DNA of 64,000 bases, taken from contig NZ_CP047025.1 in the NCBI RefSeq assembly GCF_009796845.1, positions 3,968,001 to 4,032,000 of the forward strand, read 5' to 3'. Positions within the stretch are counted from its first letter, which is position 1. Every line of letters starts with the position of its first letter. The notes beneath the pieces are model-generated. The model saw nothing but the letters and a program-made list of their open reading frames with translations, made no database searches and was not told where the DNA came from. The position numbers were made by a program, and so were the translations under genes. Source of the stretch: Cobetia sp. L2A1. Its GTDB lineage: Bacteria > Pseudomonadota > Gammaproteobacteria > Pseudomonadales > Halomonadaceae. This document shows, piece after piece, positions 49,280 to 59,074 of the stretch.

Positions 49280-49840
49280 TCAGAACTGCAGACGCATGCC
49301 GACCAGCGGGCCGGAATCCAGCGTACGCTCGTCACGGTTCTCGAAGTCAGCCTTGACCTTGCGGTAACCGACATAGCCTTCGACATTGTCGATGACCTGA
49401 TAACGGGCGCGCAGGCCGTACTCGTAGCTGTGCTCCAGATCATTGCTGGTCACGACATCGGGTGTCACGTAACCATAGCCACCCAGCGAGACACGCGGAG
49501 CGCCCGGCAGATAGTAGTAGCCGTAGCCACCGAGGCCCAGACCGCCACCGTCACCGTGCTCGGTGTCGTACTGGCTCCAACGTGCGCCAAGGCCCACGTC
49601 ATACTCGCTGGTACGCTCGGTGCCCAGCAGCTGGACGTGACCTGCCGTGACGTCATCGTGGTCATTGCTGGACAGGATGCCGCCGCCGATCTGGACGCCA
49701 TTGCTGATCTCGCCGTTCAGCTCGCCCTGTACCGCTTCGCTGTTAAGGTTGAGATCGGCGTTGCCGGCCAGCGCCGGAGCAGACAGACTAGCGGCAATGA
49801 TGGCTGCTGAAAGGCCGAGAATGTTACGGTGAAGTATCAT
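49280..49840 (-). CDS. YfaZ-type outer membrane protein
   Basis: This 186-residue precursor has a signal peptide (GLSAAIIAASLSAPALA) and a beta-strand-rich mature part with many aromatic/Gly alternations (GGYGYYYLPGAPRVSLGGYGYV) ending in a C-terminal Phe (RLQF), typical of outer membrane barrels. YfaZ proteins are of unknown function. ATG 49840 gives a six-base gap after AGAGAG; a preceding ATG at 49846 is also in frame. Lies between trmL and pyrE. Confidence 0.82.
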   Translation of the reverse strand: MILHRNILGLSAAIIAASLSAPALAGNADLNLNSEAVQGELNGEISNGVQIGGGILSSNDHDDVTAGHVQLLGTERTSEYDVGLGARWSQYDTEHGDGGGLGLGGYGYYYLPGAPRVSLGGYGYVTPDVVTSNDLEHSYEYGLRARYQVIDNVEGYVGYRKVKADFENRDERTLDSGPLVGMRLQF

Positions 49841-49895
49841 GTGCATCTCTCTTTACGTGACTGGGAAGGTAGTAGTGCGCGGATCATGAACGCTC

Positions 49896-50570
49896 TCAGG
49901 CGCTCTGGAGACCATACTGCGCACGGTAGTCGCGGATTGAAGCCGCATGCCCAGACAGTTCTTGCTGCGCGTATTGCTCCAGATACTCCAACACCTGGTC
50001 GAGCGTTACGATACTGACCACTGGCATGGAGAAACGTGCCTCCACTTCCTGAATGGCACTGTTCGCTTTCAGGCCTCCCTGGCCATCCGGAGCACGCTCC
50101 TGGCGGTCGAGGGCGATCACGACACCCGCTGCCTTGGCGCTTTCGGCATGGATTATCTCCATCACTTCACCAATAGCGGTACCGGCAGTAATGACATCGT
50201 CAATGATCATCACGCGACCCTCGAGTGGCGCGCCGACCAGCGAGCCACCTTCGCCGTGAGTCTTGGCTTCCTTGCGATTGAAGGTAAACGGCATATCACG
50301 ACCATGATGATCGGCCAGCGCCACCGCCGTCACAGCACCCAACGGGATGCCCTTGTAGGCCGGACCAAACAGCACATCCGCCTCAAGACCCGAGTCAACG
50401 ATGGCCCGCGCGTAGAAACGACCGAGACGTGCCAACGCCTGACCGGAGCGGAATAGGCCAGCATTGAAGAAGTAGGGGCTCACCCGTCCGGACTTGAGCG
50501 TAAACTCGCCAAAACGCAGCACATCCTGCTCGATGGCAAACTCAATGAACTCCCGCTGGTAGTCCTGCAT
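49896..50570 (-). CDS. pyrE: Orotate phosphoribosyltransferase
   Basis: This 224-residue enzyme makes orotidine 5'-phosphate in pyrimidine synthesis. Family markers: [38 protein letters not shown] and the PRPP motif [13 protein letters not shown]. Length is normal. It is divergent from the Crc-type gene with 86 bases between starts, the same order as in Pseudomonas. Confidence 0.97.
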   Translation of the reverse strand: MQDYQREFIEFAIEQDVLRFGEFTLKSGRVSPYFFNAGLFRSGQALARLGRFYARAIVDSGLEADVLFGPAYKGIPLGAVTAVALADHHGRDMPFTFNRKEAKTHGEGGSLVGAPLEGRVMIIDDVITAGTAIGEVMEIIHAESAKAAGVVIALDRQERAPDGQGGLKANSAIQEVEARFSMPVVSIVTLDQVLEYLEQYAQQELSGHAASIRDYRAQYGLQSA

Positions 50571-50656
50571 CCGATATCACCTTTGAATTCGTTAGCCATT
50601 TACCAAATCGTCTAAAGCTCGGGTATCATACAGGCGCGACGAACCAGGGACTACGT

Positions 50657-51424
50657 ATGAAAATCGCTACAGTTAACGTCAATGGTATTCGAGAAGCGGT
50701 CAGCCGCGGCTTCCTGGACTGGCTTGCCAGTCAGGACGCCGACGTCGTCTGCATCCAGAACCTCAAGGCCAAGAGCTTCGAGCTCGACGACAATGTCCTC
50801 TATCCGGAAGGATATGAAGGCTACTTCCTCGACGCCGAGAAAGATGGCTTCTCCGGTGTCGGGCTCTATTGTCGCAAGATACCCAAGGCCATCATGTATG
50901 GTCTGGGCTTCGAGCAATGCGACAACGAAGGCCGCTACCTGCAGGCCGATTACGACCGCTTCAGCATCTGCTCTTTCCTGATGCCTGATGGAAGTGATCC
51001 GGCCGCAAAAAGCACCTTCATGGAGCAGTATCAGGAATATCTCAGCAAGCTACGCCGCAAGCGTCGTGATTACATGATCTGCGGCACCTGGCATGTGGCC
51101 CACAAGACCGTCGACCTTGCCAATTGGTCCGACAACCAGATGACGCCGGGCTTCAAGCCGGAAGAGCGTGCATGGATGGATCAGGTCTTCGGCCCGATCG
51201 GTTTCATTGACGCCTTCCGCGAAGTCAACCGTGAGGCGCACCAGTACTCCTGGTGGCCGGCACTGGATAGCGACCAGCCACGCGCCCGTCAAGAAGGCTG
51301 GCGCCTGGATTATCAGGTCATCGACCCGAACCTGCGCCGCCATATCAAGGATGCGTGGATCGACACCGAGGCGACCTTTAGCGAGTTCGCACCGGTCATT
51401 GTCGAGTACGACCTCGAGCTGTGA
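50657..51424 (+). CDS. crc: Crc-type protein (ExoIII fold, nuclease residues lost)
   Basis: This 255-residue protein has the exonuclease III/AP endonuclease fold (MKIATVNVNGIREA) but lacks the catalytic set. The metal Glu of the usual QETK loop is replaced (IQNLKA, residues 33-38). GDxN is replaced by GTWH (143-146), and the final SDH is SEF (242-244). Overall pattern (GLGFE, EGRYLQADYD, SKLRRKRRDYMICG, PGFKPEERAW, EYDLEL-like end) follows Pseudomonas Crc, which with Hfq represses translation of catabolic mRNAs. Neighbours pyrE and rph are as in pseudomonads. Regulatory rather than nuclease role is therefore inferred; automatic annotation may call it exodeoxyribonuclease III. Confidence 0.82.
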   Translation: MKIATVNVNGIREAVSRGFLDWLASQDADVVCIQNLKAKSFELDDNVLYPEGYEGYFLDAEKDGFSGVGLYCRKIPKAIMYGLGFEQCDNEGRYLQADYDRFSICSFLMPDGSDPAAKSTFMEQYQEYLSKLRRKRRDYMICGTWHVAHKTVDLANWSDNQMTPGFKPEERAWMDQVFGPIGFIDAFREVNREAHQYSWWPALDSDQPRARQEGWRLDYQVIDPNLRRHIKDAWIDTEATFSEFAPVIVEYDLEL

Positions 51425-51499
51425 TCACTACCGTCACGCCTTGAGGTTACCGGCCTTGTGCCACCCTGCCAGTCGCATGGAGTGCCATCAGGTACTCAC

Positions 51500-51538
51500 G
51501 AAAACGCCCCCACCGCGCAAGCGATGGGGGCGTTTTCT
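51500..51538. terminator. Terminator between crc and rph
   Basis: Stem aaaacgccccca / tgggggcgtttt with a ten-base loop and T tracts both ways, converging position. Confidence 0.88.
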
Positions 51539-51564
51539 TGTTGCGGCATACTACCGTCAAGCGA

Positions 51565-52311
51565 TCAGACGCTGGCAGGCATACCCAGCGCAGCACGCTG
51601 TGCAGCAAACAGCTCAATGCCGGTACGCTCAGCGAGATCCAACAACGCGTTGAGCTCGGCGCGATCGAAAGCGGCACCTTCTGCGGTGCCCTGCACCTCG
51701 ATCAATCCCTTGCCCTCGGCCATCACGACATTCATGTCGGTATCGGCCTTGCTGTCTTCCGGATAGTCGAGATCGGTGACAGGCACGCCCTTGTAGATAC
51801 CCACCGATACCGCGCTGACCAGGCTCACCAGCGGATCAGTGGTGATCTTGCGATCGCGTTGCAGCCCCTGCAGCGCATCCACCAGCGCCACGCAGCCACC
51901 GGTGATCGCTGCAGTACGGGTACCGCCATCGGCCTGCAGCACATCGCAATCGATGGTGATGGTGAACTCGCCCAGCTTCTTGAGATCAATCGCGGCACGC
52001 AGTGCACGACCAATCAAACGCTGAATCTCGACCGTACGGCCACCCTGCTTGCCACGCGCCGCTTCGCGATCATTCCGGGTATGCGTTGCACGCGGCAACA
52101 TGCCGTACTCGGCGGTCAGCCAGCCCTTGCCAGACCCGCGCAACCAACGTGGCACACCCGGGATGACAGAGGCGGTACACAGCACGCGGGTATCCCCGAA
52201 CTCCACCAGTACCGAACCCTCGGCATGGCGAGTGAACTCACGGGTCAGACGGATTTCGCGCGGCTGCTCCGGGGTGCGGCCACTGGGACGGGTCACGTTG
52301 GCTTCGCTCAT
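51565..52311 (-). CDS. rph: Ribonuclease PH
   Basis: This 248-residue phosphorolytic exonuclease trims tRNA 3' ends. Family sequences: N-terminal [66 protein letters not shown] and [17 protein letters not shown]. Full length, no frameshift (unlike the E. coli K-12 allele). Divergent from yicC. Confidence 0.97.
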   Translation of the reverse strand: MSEANVTRPSGRTPEQPREIRLTREFTRHAEGSVLVEFGDTRVLCTASVIPGVPRWLRGSGKGWLTAEYGMLPRATHTRNDREAARGKQGGRTVEIQRLIGRALRAAIDLKKLGEFTITIDCDVLQADGGTRTAAITGGCVALVDALQGLQRDRKITTDPLVSLVSAVSVGIYKGVPVTDLDYPEDSKADTDMNVVMAEGKGLIEVQGTAEGAAFDRAELNALLDLAERTGIELFAAQRAALGMPASV

Positions 52312-52521
52312 GGGGATTCCTTGTTGCAGTGTTCGGGAGGCCAGAGTCTACACGCCACAGCCACGGGCGACGACCTCGCCACGCTGCGCAGACTGGGCGC
52401 TGCATGACGGCGAGCGTACAATTCAGACAATCATCGCAGGCATGCTGACATATTCTTGCGGCATGCCCGACCGCATCACCCTCTTTGCCCTCCCTTTCTC
52501 TCTACCGACAAGGAGCATGTC

Positions 52522-53385
52522 ATGGTCCATAGCATGACCGCCTTCAGCCGCCAGACACACGACGCCGACTACGGCACCCTGACGCTGGAACTACGCTCGG
52601 TGAATCAGCGCTACCTCGAACCCCACTTCCGCCTGCCAGATAGCCTGCGTGAATTGGAAAGCAGCTTCCGTGAAGGCCTGCGCAAGGGACTAAATCGCGG
52701 CAAGATCGAGCTCTCGCTGCGCTTTGACGCCGAAGCCGGTGCCGACAGCCTCGCCGTCGATGCCAAGCGCCTGGGTGAACTCAGCCGCGTACTCGCTGAA
52801 GTCGGCCAGTACTGTCCGGAGGCGCCGCAGCCCTCACGTCTCGCACTGCTCGACTATCCCGGCGTGCTGGTGCGTGAAGGCGCGGATCTCGAGCGCATCA
52901 AGGCCGACGCCATCAGCCTCTTCAAACGTGCCCTCGATGAGCACATCGAAGGCCGCGCTCGCGAAGGCGAGCGTCTCGCCGAGCTGATCGTCGCACGCCT
53001 CGATGGCGTGGATACCCACGTCGCCGAAGTCCGCCGCCTGATGCCGGAGATTCTGACCCGTCAGCGTGACGCTTTGCTCGCCCGCCTCGAAGAAGTGCGT
53101 GCCACCCTTGACCCGCAACGCCTTGAAGCCGAACTGACCCTGATGGCTCAGAAAGCCGACGTTGACGAAGAACTCGACCGCCTCGCCACCCACGTCAGCG
53201 AAGTCCGTCGTCAGCTCACCCAAAAGGGTCCCATCGGCCGCCGCCTCGACTTCCTGATGCAAGAACTCAACCGCGAAGCCAACACCCTCTCCTCCAAATC
53301 CGTCGTCGCCGACACTACCCGCTGCGCCGTGGAGCTCAAGGTGCTGATCGAACAGATGCGTGAGCAGATTCAGAATATCGAGTAA
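52522..53385 (+). CDS. YicC family endoribonuclease-like protein
   Basis: This 287-residue protein starts MVHSMTAFSRQ and ends FLMQELNREANTLSSKSVVADTTR, the signature C-terminus of the YicC/YloC family, reported as endoribonuclease involved in sRNA turnover. A long helical region lies in the middle. ATG 52522 has AAGGAG. In many Pseudomonas and Halomonas genomes gmk follows yicC; here the foreign McrBC-like block follows. Confidence 0.93.
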   Translation: MVHSMTAFSRQTHDADYGTLTLELRSVNQRYLEPHFRLPDSLRELESSFREGLRKGLNRGKIELSLRFDAEAGADSLAVDAKRLGELSRVLAEVGQYCPEAPQPSRLALLDYPGVLVREGADLERIKADAISLFKRALDEHIEGRAREGERLAELIVARLDGVDTHVAEVRRLMPEILTRQRDALLARLEEVRATLDPQRLEAELTLMAQKADVDEELDRLATHVSEVRRQLTQKGPIGRRLDFLMQELNREANTLSSKSVVADTTRCAVELKVLIEQMREQIQNIE

Positions 53386-53406
53386 TAGCGACCAGCAGTA
53401 TTAAGA

Positions 53407-53473
53407 AACTGGCGGATGCCATGTGCAAACTCCCTTATAGGATAAGGGAGTTTGCACATGGCATCCGCCAGTT
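53407..53473. repeat. Perfect 32-bp inverted repeat with 3-base loop
   Basis: Bases 53407-53438 are exactly complementary to 53442-53473, with loop AGG. It lies 21 bases after the yicC stop and five bases before the stop codon of the nuclease gene. It could be a bidirectional terminator, but its length and perfection at the island edge also suggest an insertion scar. T runs next to it are weak. Confidence 0.95.
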
Positions 53474-53477
53474 CTAC

Positions 53478-56051
53478 TTACACCATAGCCTCTTTGTAAA
53501 CCTTCTCTACATCGGTAAATATTGTCACGCTCTCTAACTGAGACAAGGTAGTGAGCTTCATTGAATGAGCTATTGGTCGATGTGGCACACGTGTTACAGG
53601 AACTTGTAATGTAAGCGGTTTCCCAAGCTCAAACAAATAATAAAGATCAGACACACTGGATATTTTACCTGCTTGCTCTTCATTGATAGCATATCGTGGC
53701 AGCACTGTTACACACTTAACCGGCCAAATTTTATCAATTTTCATAGTGGTGCTTTGCATGTCGGAGGTTGACGCCAAGGCCAGATAACGAATTTCCTCAA
53801 CAACGTGCTTCTTGAATTTTCCCAAGAAAGTGTTTTGCGGAAGGTGATACCATTGTGCGACCCCTTGCTCAAAAGCTTCGAAGTAGCCATTATCCCGCCT
53901 ATGTTTACCACCTAGTGCCACCGTCATTGTAAGGTCTGGATATAATACTTGCTGCATTCCCGAGTAAGGTATACGAGCAGCTTCTTGCACATAGAGTTTT
54001 TCTGTCATACTGGATAATGAATATGACTCTTCATGCGCTGTGGGTGCAGAGCCAATTTGCATCCTCAGAAAATTTAATAACCATTGATGCCCACAATAAC
54101 CACCATCGATTTGGCTAGGGAGCAATGCAAATGCTCCGATACCAATTTCTTCAATCGCATTAGCGTAAGGGTTTTTTTGCTTCGCCTGATCGAAAAAACC
54201 AGGATATAGCGCAAATGCCCCAAAAACGGGACGACTTTTTCTTACTTGATAACGAGCTTTGGAGCTTGAGTTTTCATCATCTGAATCAGATTCAGATAGA
54301 CGAATTAATGCATCGCGATAGCGATGCATCTGATTGATCGCGTCATTTGGAACATAATCAGTCTTTTCAATATTCTCACTTTCATCATCAAAACGTCCCT
54401 TGTGGCTTTTAATTCGATATTTTGCATCAAACAACCAAACAAATCTTTGTACTTCGCCTGATTTACTAGCCCCCGGAACAGTAACCTCCAATACAATATC
54501 GGGCTCTTGGCTTACTAGATATGCACGTATGTACTTCCCCTGTTTTGTGAATTTTGGTTCATGAGCTAATCGGGCTGTCACGCCATCGGATCGTTGGAAA
54601 CAGAATGCTCCAGCAAACCCGTCCTTTAATTGATATTCAAAAAAATTATTTTGCGATAAATTAACTAACTTATCATCAACAAGCTGGAAACCAAGATCTT
54701 CTTCCAGGATATTCTTTAAACATAAAAAACACCACACTTCATAAATCTCTGCCACCGACTTCATCGAGACACTAGCTTGATTGCCAAATACATCTAGATA
54801 AAACTTCAACTCCTGCCAGACTCGATATATTGCACTATAGCCAGTTTTCTGTTGTAGCACTAATGATTCACGAGTCAATCCAGAGTAAGGACCGACTTCT
54901 TTTAGAAAACTTTGGTTTAGTACTTTTTGTAATGGTTGCTGCCAGCCATGTAACTCATCTAAAAAGTGATCGGATAAACGTTGACGTTCTGGCACCCGAT
55001 TACTGATACGTAACTTGGCTTCAAAATTAGCTAATTGGTGCTTGCTTTGATTTACTGCCATTTTAATAAAGCGGTTTTCAGGTGTATCAACACTAAGCTT
55101 CTTTTTCTCGACCCTATAGCGTTTTTCATATTGACCATTGACAAAATCTTGCTTAACTTTTTCAGCCAACTTACGTGGTATACATCCCTTTAACTTAGTT
55201 GCTTTTATATTCTCAATTTTCGATTGAAGACGGCTATGAGGTGCTGCGCAAATCACTTTAAGACCTTGTTCAAAGCGTAATCTTAAAGCAGTAAAATTCG
55301 CTAGCCACATCAAAGGAAAATGGCCACGCTGCTTTCCTGTTGCTGCATCTTGCTCGGTTTTTTCAACCAAACTAAAACGCCACAGTGGATAAACTGTATC
55401 AATAGCTCGATACATGCACGGCAAGTCTTGATGAAGTGCCATTTTGGTAGGTAGAACTTCAAAGGCCATGTGCTGTGTATGGGATGTACCTTCAATTTCA
55501 AAAGATAACGGTAAACGCATCCATCCTACATCATTACCAGTATTTATAGTCCCTATTAAACGAGCAGGTACAGGCCCTCGTTGCTTTGAAAATCGAAAGG
55601 ACTCATTGACACTCTGACTGCGATGCGTCAAATGCGCACAAGTGACGGAGGCGAAGAATATCCACTCAAACTGATATTGAGTATTTTCAAAGAACAAAGG
55701 GGACTGCAATGTCAGTTCATTATATTTTTCAGGCTCAATAGTACTAGTTACAAAACTATCTTGCTCTGTGGCATCCATTATGTCTAGAGTCGTTTTGAAC
55801 TCACTATTGATCGCAACAAGTTCGACTTCAGGCGAAAAGCGTAACTTATAAACAGGTGACGAATTGGTAAGTGTCGTATCAGTATCTTTTGAAAATACTA
55901 CGCCTCCCTCACTATCACCAGTTAAATCTATAGACGATAGGCCAGCTATTTTCATCATTGTTGATTGATACATCTTGGTACGCTGGCTGATATCGTTGGA
56001 CCAAACTGAAAACTCGAAATTCGGTGTTTGTAATCGTATTAAATCTGGCAT
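53478..56051 (-). CDS. DUF2357/PD-(D/E)XK nuclease partner of an McrBC-like system
   Basis: This 857-residue protein probably acts as the McrC-like nuclease. The N-terminal half (about 1-330) is beta-rich and DUF2357-like. The C-terminal half contains the PDDEXK_7/DUF524 core: a helix EIYEVWCFLCL (about 435-445), then EPDIVLEV with catalytic-type D518 and FDAKYRI with D542 and K544, then the QMHRYRDAL helix (574-582). The last part (about 700-857) is unassigned. It is 45 bases downstream of the AAA+ gene. Composition is strongly A+T-rich. Modified-DNA cleavage is inferred from the family. Confidence 0.8.
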   Translation of the reverse strand: MPDLIRLQTPNFEFSVWSNDISQRTKMYQSTMMKIAGLSSIDLTGDSEGGVVFSKDTDTTLTNSSPVYKLRFSPEVELVAINSEFKTTLDIMDATEQDSFVTSTIEPEKYNELTLQSPLFFENTQYQFEWIFFASVTCAHLTHRSQSVNESFRFSKQRGPVPARLIGTINTGNDVGWMRLPLSFEIEGTSHTQHMAFEVLPTKMALHQDLPCMYRAIDTVYPLWRFSLVEKTEQDAATGKQRGHFPLMWLANFTALRLRFEQGLKVICAAPHSRLQSKIENIKATKLKGCIPRKLAEKVKQDFVNGQYEKRYRVEKKKLSVDTPENRFIKMAVNQSKHQLANFEAKLRISNRVPERQRLSDHFLDELHGWQQPLQKVLNQSFLKEVGPYSGLTRESLVLQQKTGYSAIYRVWQELKFYLDVFGNQASVSMKSVAEIYEVWCFLCLKNILEEDLGFQLVDDKLVNLSQNNFFEYQLKDGFAGAFCFQRSDGVTARLAHEPKFTKQGKYIRAYLVSQEPDIVLEVTVPGASKSGEVQRFVWLFDAKYRIKSHKGRFDDESENIEKTDYVPNDAINQMHRYRDALIRLSESDSDDENSSSKARYQVRKSRPVFGAFALYPGFFDQAKQKNPYANAIEEIGIGAFALLPSQIDGGYCGHQWLLNFLRMQIGSAPTAHEESYSLSSMTEKLYVQEAARIPYSGMQQVLYPDLTMTVALGGKHRRDNGYFEAFEQGVAQWYHLPQNTFLGKFKKHVVEEIRYLALASTSDMQSTTMKIDKIWPVKCVTVLPRYAINEEQAGKISSVSDLYYLFELGKPLTLQVPVTRVPHRPIAHSMKLTTLSQLESVTIFTDVEKVYKEAMV

Positions 56052-56096
56052 ATCTAACCCCCTTTTTTTCCAATTATTATCACTATAGCGAGAAGG

Positions 56097-57959
56097 TTAA
56101 GGCCAGAAACTAGTGAAGGTAGCGCTAGCTAACCTCTGTTTCATCCATGCTATTTTATCTTTAGAGCGACACACGATATACAGTACTTTATCATTATCAC
56201 TTCCATCTTCTACCATCGCTTTTTCACGGTAAAGGTCTGGACGCTGGCTTACTTCATTCTGTTCAACTGATTGCCAAATAGGTATTAATTGCATAGCCAG
56301 CACGTCATTCAACTCAGTTAATATCTCTTTCCCACTCGCAGTCGTGAGCTTATCGCTGTCGCCCTCAATACGTGGAAGTACTTTACACATCATAAAGTCA
56401 TCCCAAACCGATTTTAGAGTCAGCTCATCTTGCGGTTTAGTACTGATAACAGCCAATAACAATTCATTGAGTGCACGATAGGCTAATTCAAAGGGTGTAT
56501 TCTTTAGTACTTTATTGACGGCCGTTAAAAACGCCACGGTTTGCGTACCATCGAAATCACAGGTTGAGACTAAATATTTTTTATTGGCTTGTGATAAAAT
56601 AGGATAACTCAGTCGTTTACTACGAGTTTTTGGAACAAAAAACTCGTCATAGTTATTCGGGAAAAAAGCACCAAAATCAAAGCTTAGTGCCCTGTCAATC
56701 ACTTTACGCGAGAAACCATGAGTGGTTTCATCCATATTTACCGTGCCAGCCACCATTAGGTTAAATGGAATAGCTAAGCCGTATTGACAGATCAACTGCC
56801 ATAGCTCGTCGTATCCAGGCGCCTCAAAACCTAAATCGCTACGTAACTTGTCTTTATCTACTATTTCTTTGATTATCGATGGCTTTAATAACGCATCACT
56901 ACTATAAGTAAAACTATCGCCATCCCAATTCCATTCACAGGTTTCTAGCACCGACAGGTAATCAGAAAAATACTGCTCAACTGGGGCAAGGTTCATCTCA
57001 TCTAAGCACAACCAATAAGGTAAAACTTGGTCGAGTGCATCACAATTGCCTGCAACCACCAAGCGCTTACCCTGTCCCTCTACATTCTGTGCTTCTATAG
57101 TTAAACCACAATCAGTAATGCTACGCCACACTTTAGCAATAAACTGCAACACATCGGTCGTGATGTATTTTGCGTCACCATTAAGCCGTGATATATAACC
57201 CAGTAAGTCACTCGGTTCATGCCAATCAGGTCTTACAGAAGTAAGACAATAGGTATCATTAAACTGACCAGAGGATTTAGCTTGTTCACGTACAAAGCGC
57301 GTTTTACCTGTGCCTGAGATACCAGCTAGCATAAGAAAGGATTTTGGAAGAGACTGAGCCTTTTTGACAATTTGAATATTCATTACTTTATCCTGCGTTC
57401 TAATATCAGCATATATTGCCAAAAGGTCTGCTAGATCTGAAATTATAATACTGTCGTCTGGCATATTCTCTAATGGATAAAACTTTGCTCCCGCAGAAGC
57501 CCATTCATATGATTGACCTAATGGTGTGCTAGAATGCAAATCAATCTCATCATTCCAATAATGCAATCTTGAATCTGCGTTACGTATATTATCCCTCAAT
57601 TCTTTTGCTTTTGTTTTCGCTAGTACTGTCCCATACTTTTTTTTAAGATCAGTAGTTCCAAAACCCAAGGACAAATAAACACCGCTGCCATCGGAACAAA
57701 ATAAATAAACTGGGTAAACTCCCGATTGAGTTGATTCAGTTATTGTAGGATTCAGAATCGAAAGCCATGGCACATCAGCCCAATTTCCTGCACCAGCACT
57801 AGATTTCATCAAGTAATCACTTGAACAATCTATTTCTTTTTTAACTTCTGAAATTAAATCATGCCTCAATAATTTTGCTATAGGGTGCCCAGTAAACTGC
57901 TCATTTCTAGCTTTTACCCAGCCGCCAGCTATTTCTGACAGGACTTTTTTTAAACTCAT
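56097..57959 (-). CDS. McrB-like AAA+ NTPase
   Basis: This 620-residue protein has an N-terminal MrcB_N (DUF3578) domain, recognised by SSAGAGNWADVPW (residues 53-65) and VYPVYLF..GVYLSLGFG. The AAA+ domain has Walker A GISGTGKT (213-220), Walker B LCLDEMN (317-323) and the McrB-type sensor GTVNMDETTHGFSRKVIDRA (405-424) with an Arg-finger Arg. It should power and direct the nuclease partner encoded downstream. ATG 57959 has AGAGG upstream. A+T-rich, no adjacent methyltransferase or specificity gene. Confidence 0.9.
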   Translation of the reverse strand: MSLKKVLSEIAGGWVKARNEQFTGHPIAKLLRHDLISEVKKEIDCSSDYLMKSSAGAGNWADVPWLSILNPTITESTQSGVYPVYLFCSDGSGVYLSLGFGTTDLKKKYGTVLAKTKAKELRDNIRNADSRLHYWNDEIDLHSSTPLGQSYEWASAGAKFYPLENMPDDSIIISDLADLLAIYADIRTQDKVMNIQIVKKAQSLPKSFLMLAGISGTGKTRFVREQAKSSGQFNDTYCLTSVRPDWHEPSDLLGYISRLNGDAKYITTDVLQFIAKVWRSITDCGLTIEAQNVEGQGKRLVVAGNCDALDQVLPYWLCLDEMNLAPVEQYFSDYLSVLETCEWNWDGDSFTYSSDALLKPSIIKEIVDKDKLRSDLGFEAPGYDELWQLICQYGLAIPFNLMVAGTVNMDETTHGFSRKVIDRALSFDFGAFFPNNYDEFFVPKTRSKRLSYPILSQANKKYLVSTCDFDGTQTVAFLTAVNKVLKNTPFELAYRALNELLLAVISTKPQDELTLKSVWDDFMMCKVLPRIEGDSDKLTTASGKEILTELNDVLAMQLIPIWQSVEQNEVSQRPDLYREKAMVEDGSDNDKVLYIVCRSKDKIAWMKQRLASATFTSFWP

Positions 57960-58510
57960 AAATACCTCTTGCGTTAACACTTAAAATATTTGATATATTA
58001 ATTTAATTTTCTTTTGTTACAACAACGGCATTAAAATCATGGTACTTAAGCAACTAACGATTTCAGTGTCCTTTACATATTGTAGCCTGGGTATATCAAT
58101 CAAAGATTGGTTTTGCTCAGTATTTTACATCCTAAAGTCACCTACAAGCTAAACCCTTCACATATGTACATAATAAGAGAATATTATCAAGCGCTTATTA
58201 TAGAGAAAATTTATACCCATACCCAGAAAATACACAACCAGTGCACAAGTGGCATCGTCTGCTTGAGAAAATAAGCAAAAAGCGAGCTTTAGAGAACTAG
58301 CGGTTTACTGATCGGTCATCTTGCCTGCCAATAGTGGGTGCAGACGATCCAGACCTCTATCCACAACTGACGCTCAATCCGCAGAGCTATCGCGCTCAAG
58401 TCCTGTAGGTGGAAGATATCCTTTCCCCAAGCGACAATTGAAACTCTGCCCAACAGGCTCCATCTTGTTTTCATCCCTCAGATGAGGGCCTTATGCTCAA
58501 GGAGTCAGGC
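57960..58510. other. Spacer between the McrBC-like block and ohr
   Basis: The first 340 bases are strongly A+T-rich and seem to belong to the inserted block; composition returns to host-like near 58310-58330. No gene, transposase remnant, integrase or flanking direct repeat was recognised. A candidate promoter of the AAA+ gene is listed separately. Confidence 0.5.
57995..58022 (-). promoter_or_regulatory. Candidate promoter of the McrB-like gene
   Basis: On minus, TTGTAA and TAATAT are spaced by 16 bases, about 36 bases upstream of the ATG. Weak -35; in an A+T-rich region chance matches are likely. Confidence 0.35.
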
Positions 58511-58939
58511 ATGTCCATCGAACAAGTGCTGTACCGTGCAGAAGCCACTACCACTGGTGGTCGTGAAGGCAAGTCCCGTTCTTCCGACGGTGCGCTCGAC
58601 ATTACGCTGAGCACCCCGAAAGAACTGGGCGGCGGTGGCGGTGAAGGCACCAATCCGGAGCAGCTGTTTGCGGCGGGTTACTCTGCCTGCTTCATCGGTG
58701 CCATGAAGCACGTTGCCAGCACTGATGATGTGACGCTGCCGGAAGGTCTGGAAGTGACGGGCAAGGTGGGTATTGGCCAGATTCCGGCTGGTTTCGGTAT
58801 CGAAGTCGAGCTGGACGTCAGCCTGCCGGGCATGGACAAGGCCGCGGCGGATGCACTGGTCGAGAAGGCGCATCAGGTCTGCCCGTACTCCAACGCAACG
58901 CGCGGCAATATCGATGTGACGCTTAACGTCAGCGTCTGA
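58511..58939 (+). CDS. ohr: Organic hydroperoxide resistance protein (Ohr)
   Basis: This 142-residue OsmC-superfamily peroxidase reduces organic hydroperoxides. The reactive Cys pair is C60 (AAGYSACF) and C124 ([14 protein letters not shown]), matching Ohr. Length is typical. ATG 58511 has AAGGAG upstream. An OhrR repressor gene is not adjacent. A terminator follows. Confidence 0.96.
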   Translation: MSIEQVLYRAEATTTGGREGKSRSSDGALDITLSTPKELGGGGGEGTNPEQLFAAGYSACFIGAMKHVASTDDVTLPEGLEVTGKVGIGQIPAGFGIEVELDVSLPGMDKAAADALVEKAHQVCPYSNATRGNIDVTLNVSV

Positions 58940-59003
58940 TCGTCAGGCCAGGCCTTGGCGATCTAGCCACTGACGATCTGGATCAGATCTCGATGGCGAG
59001 ACA

Positions 59004-59037
59004 CAAAAAACGCCGCCCCTTGGGGCGGCGTTTTTTG
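59004..59037. terminator. Terminator between ohr and the first tandem BCCT gene
   Basis: Stem aaaaaacgccgcccc / ggggcggcgtttttt with TT loop; works in both directions. Confidence 0.95.
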
Positions 59038-59074
59038 TTGCGTGCTCAGCAGTCATTGCGCTGATGCACGCTGC

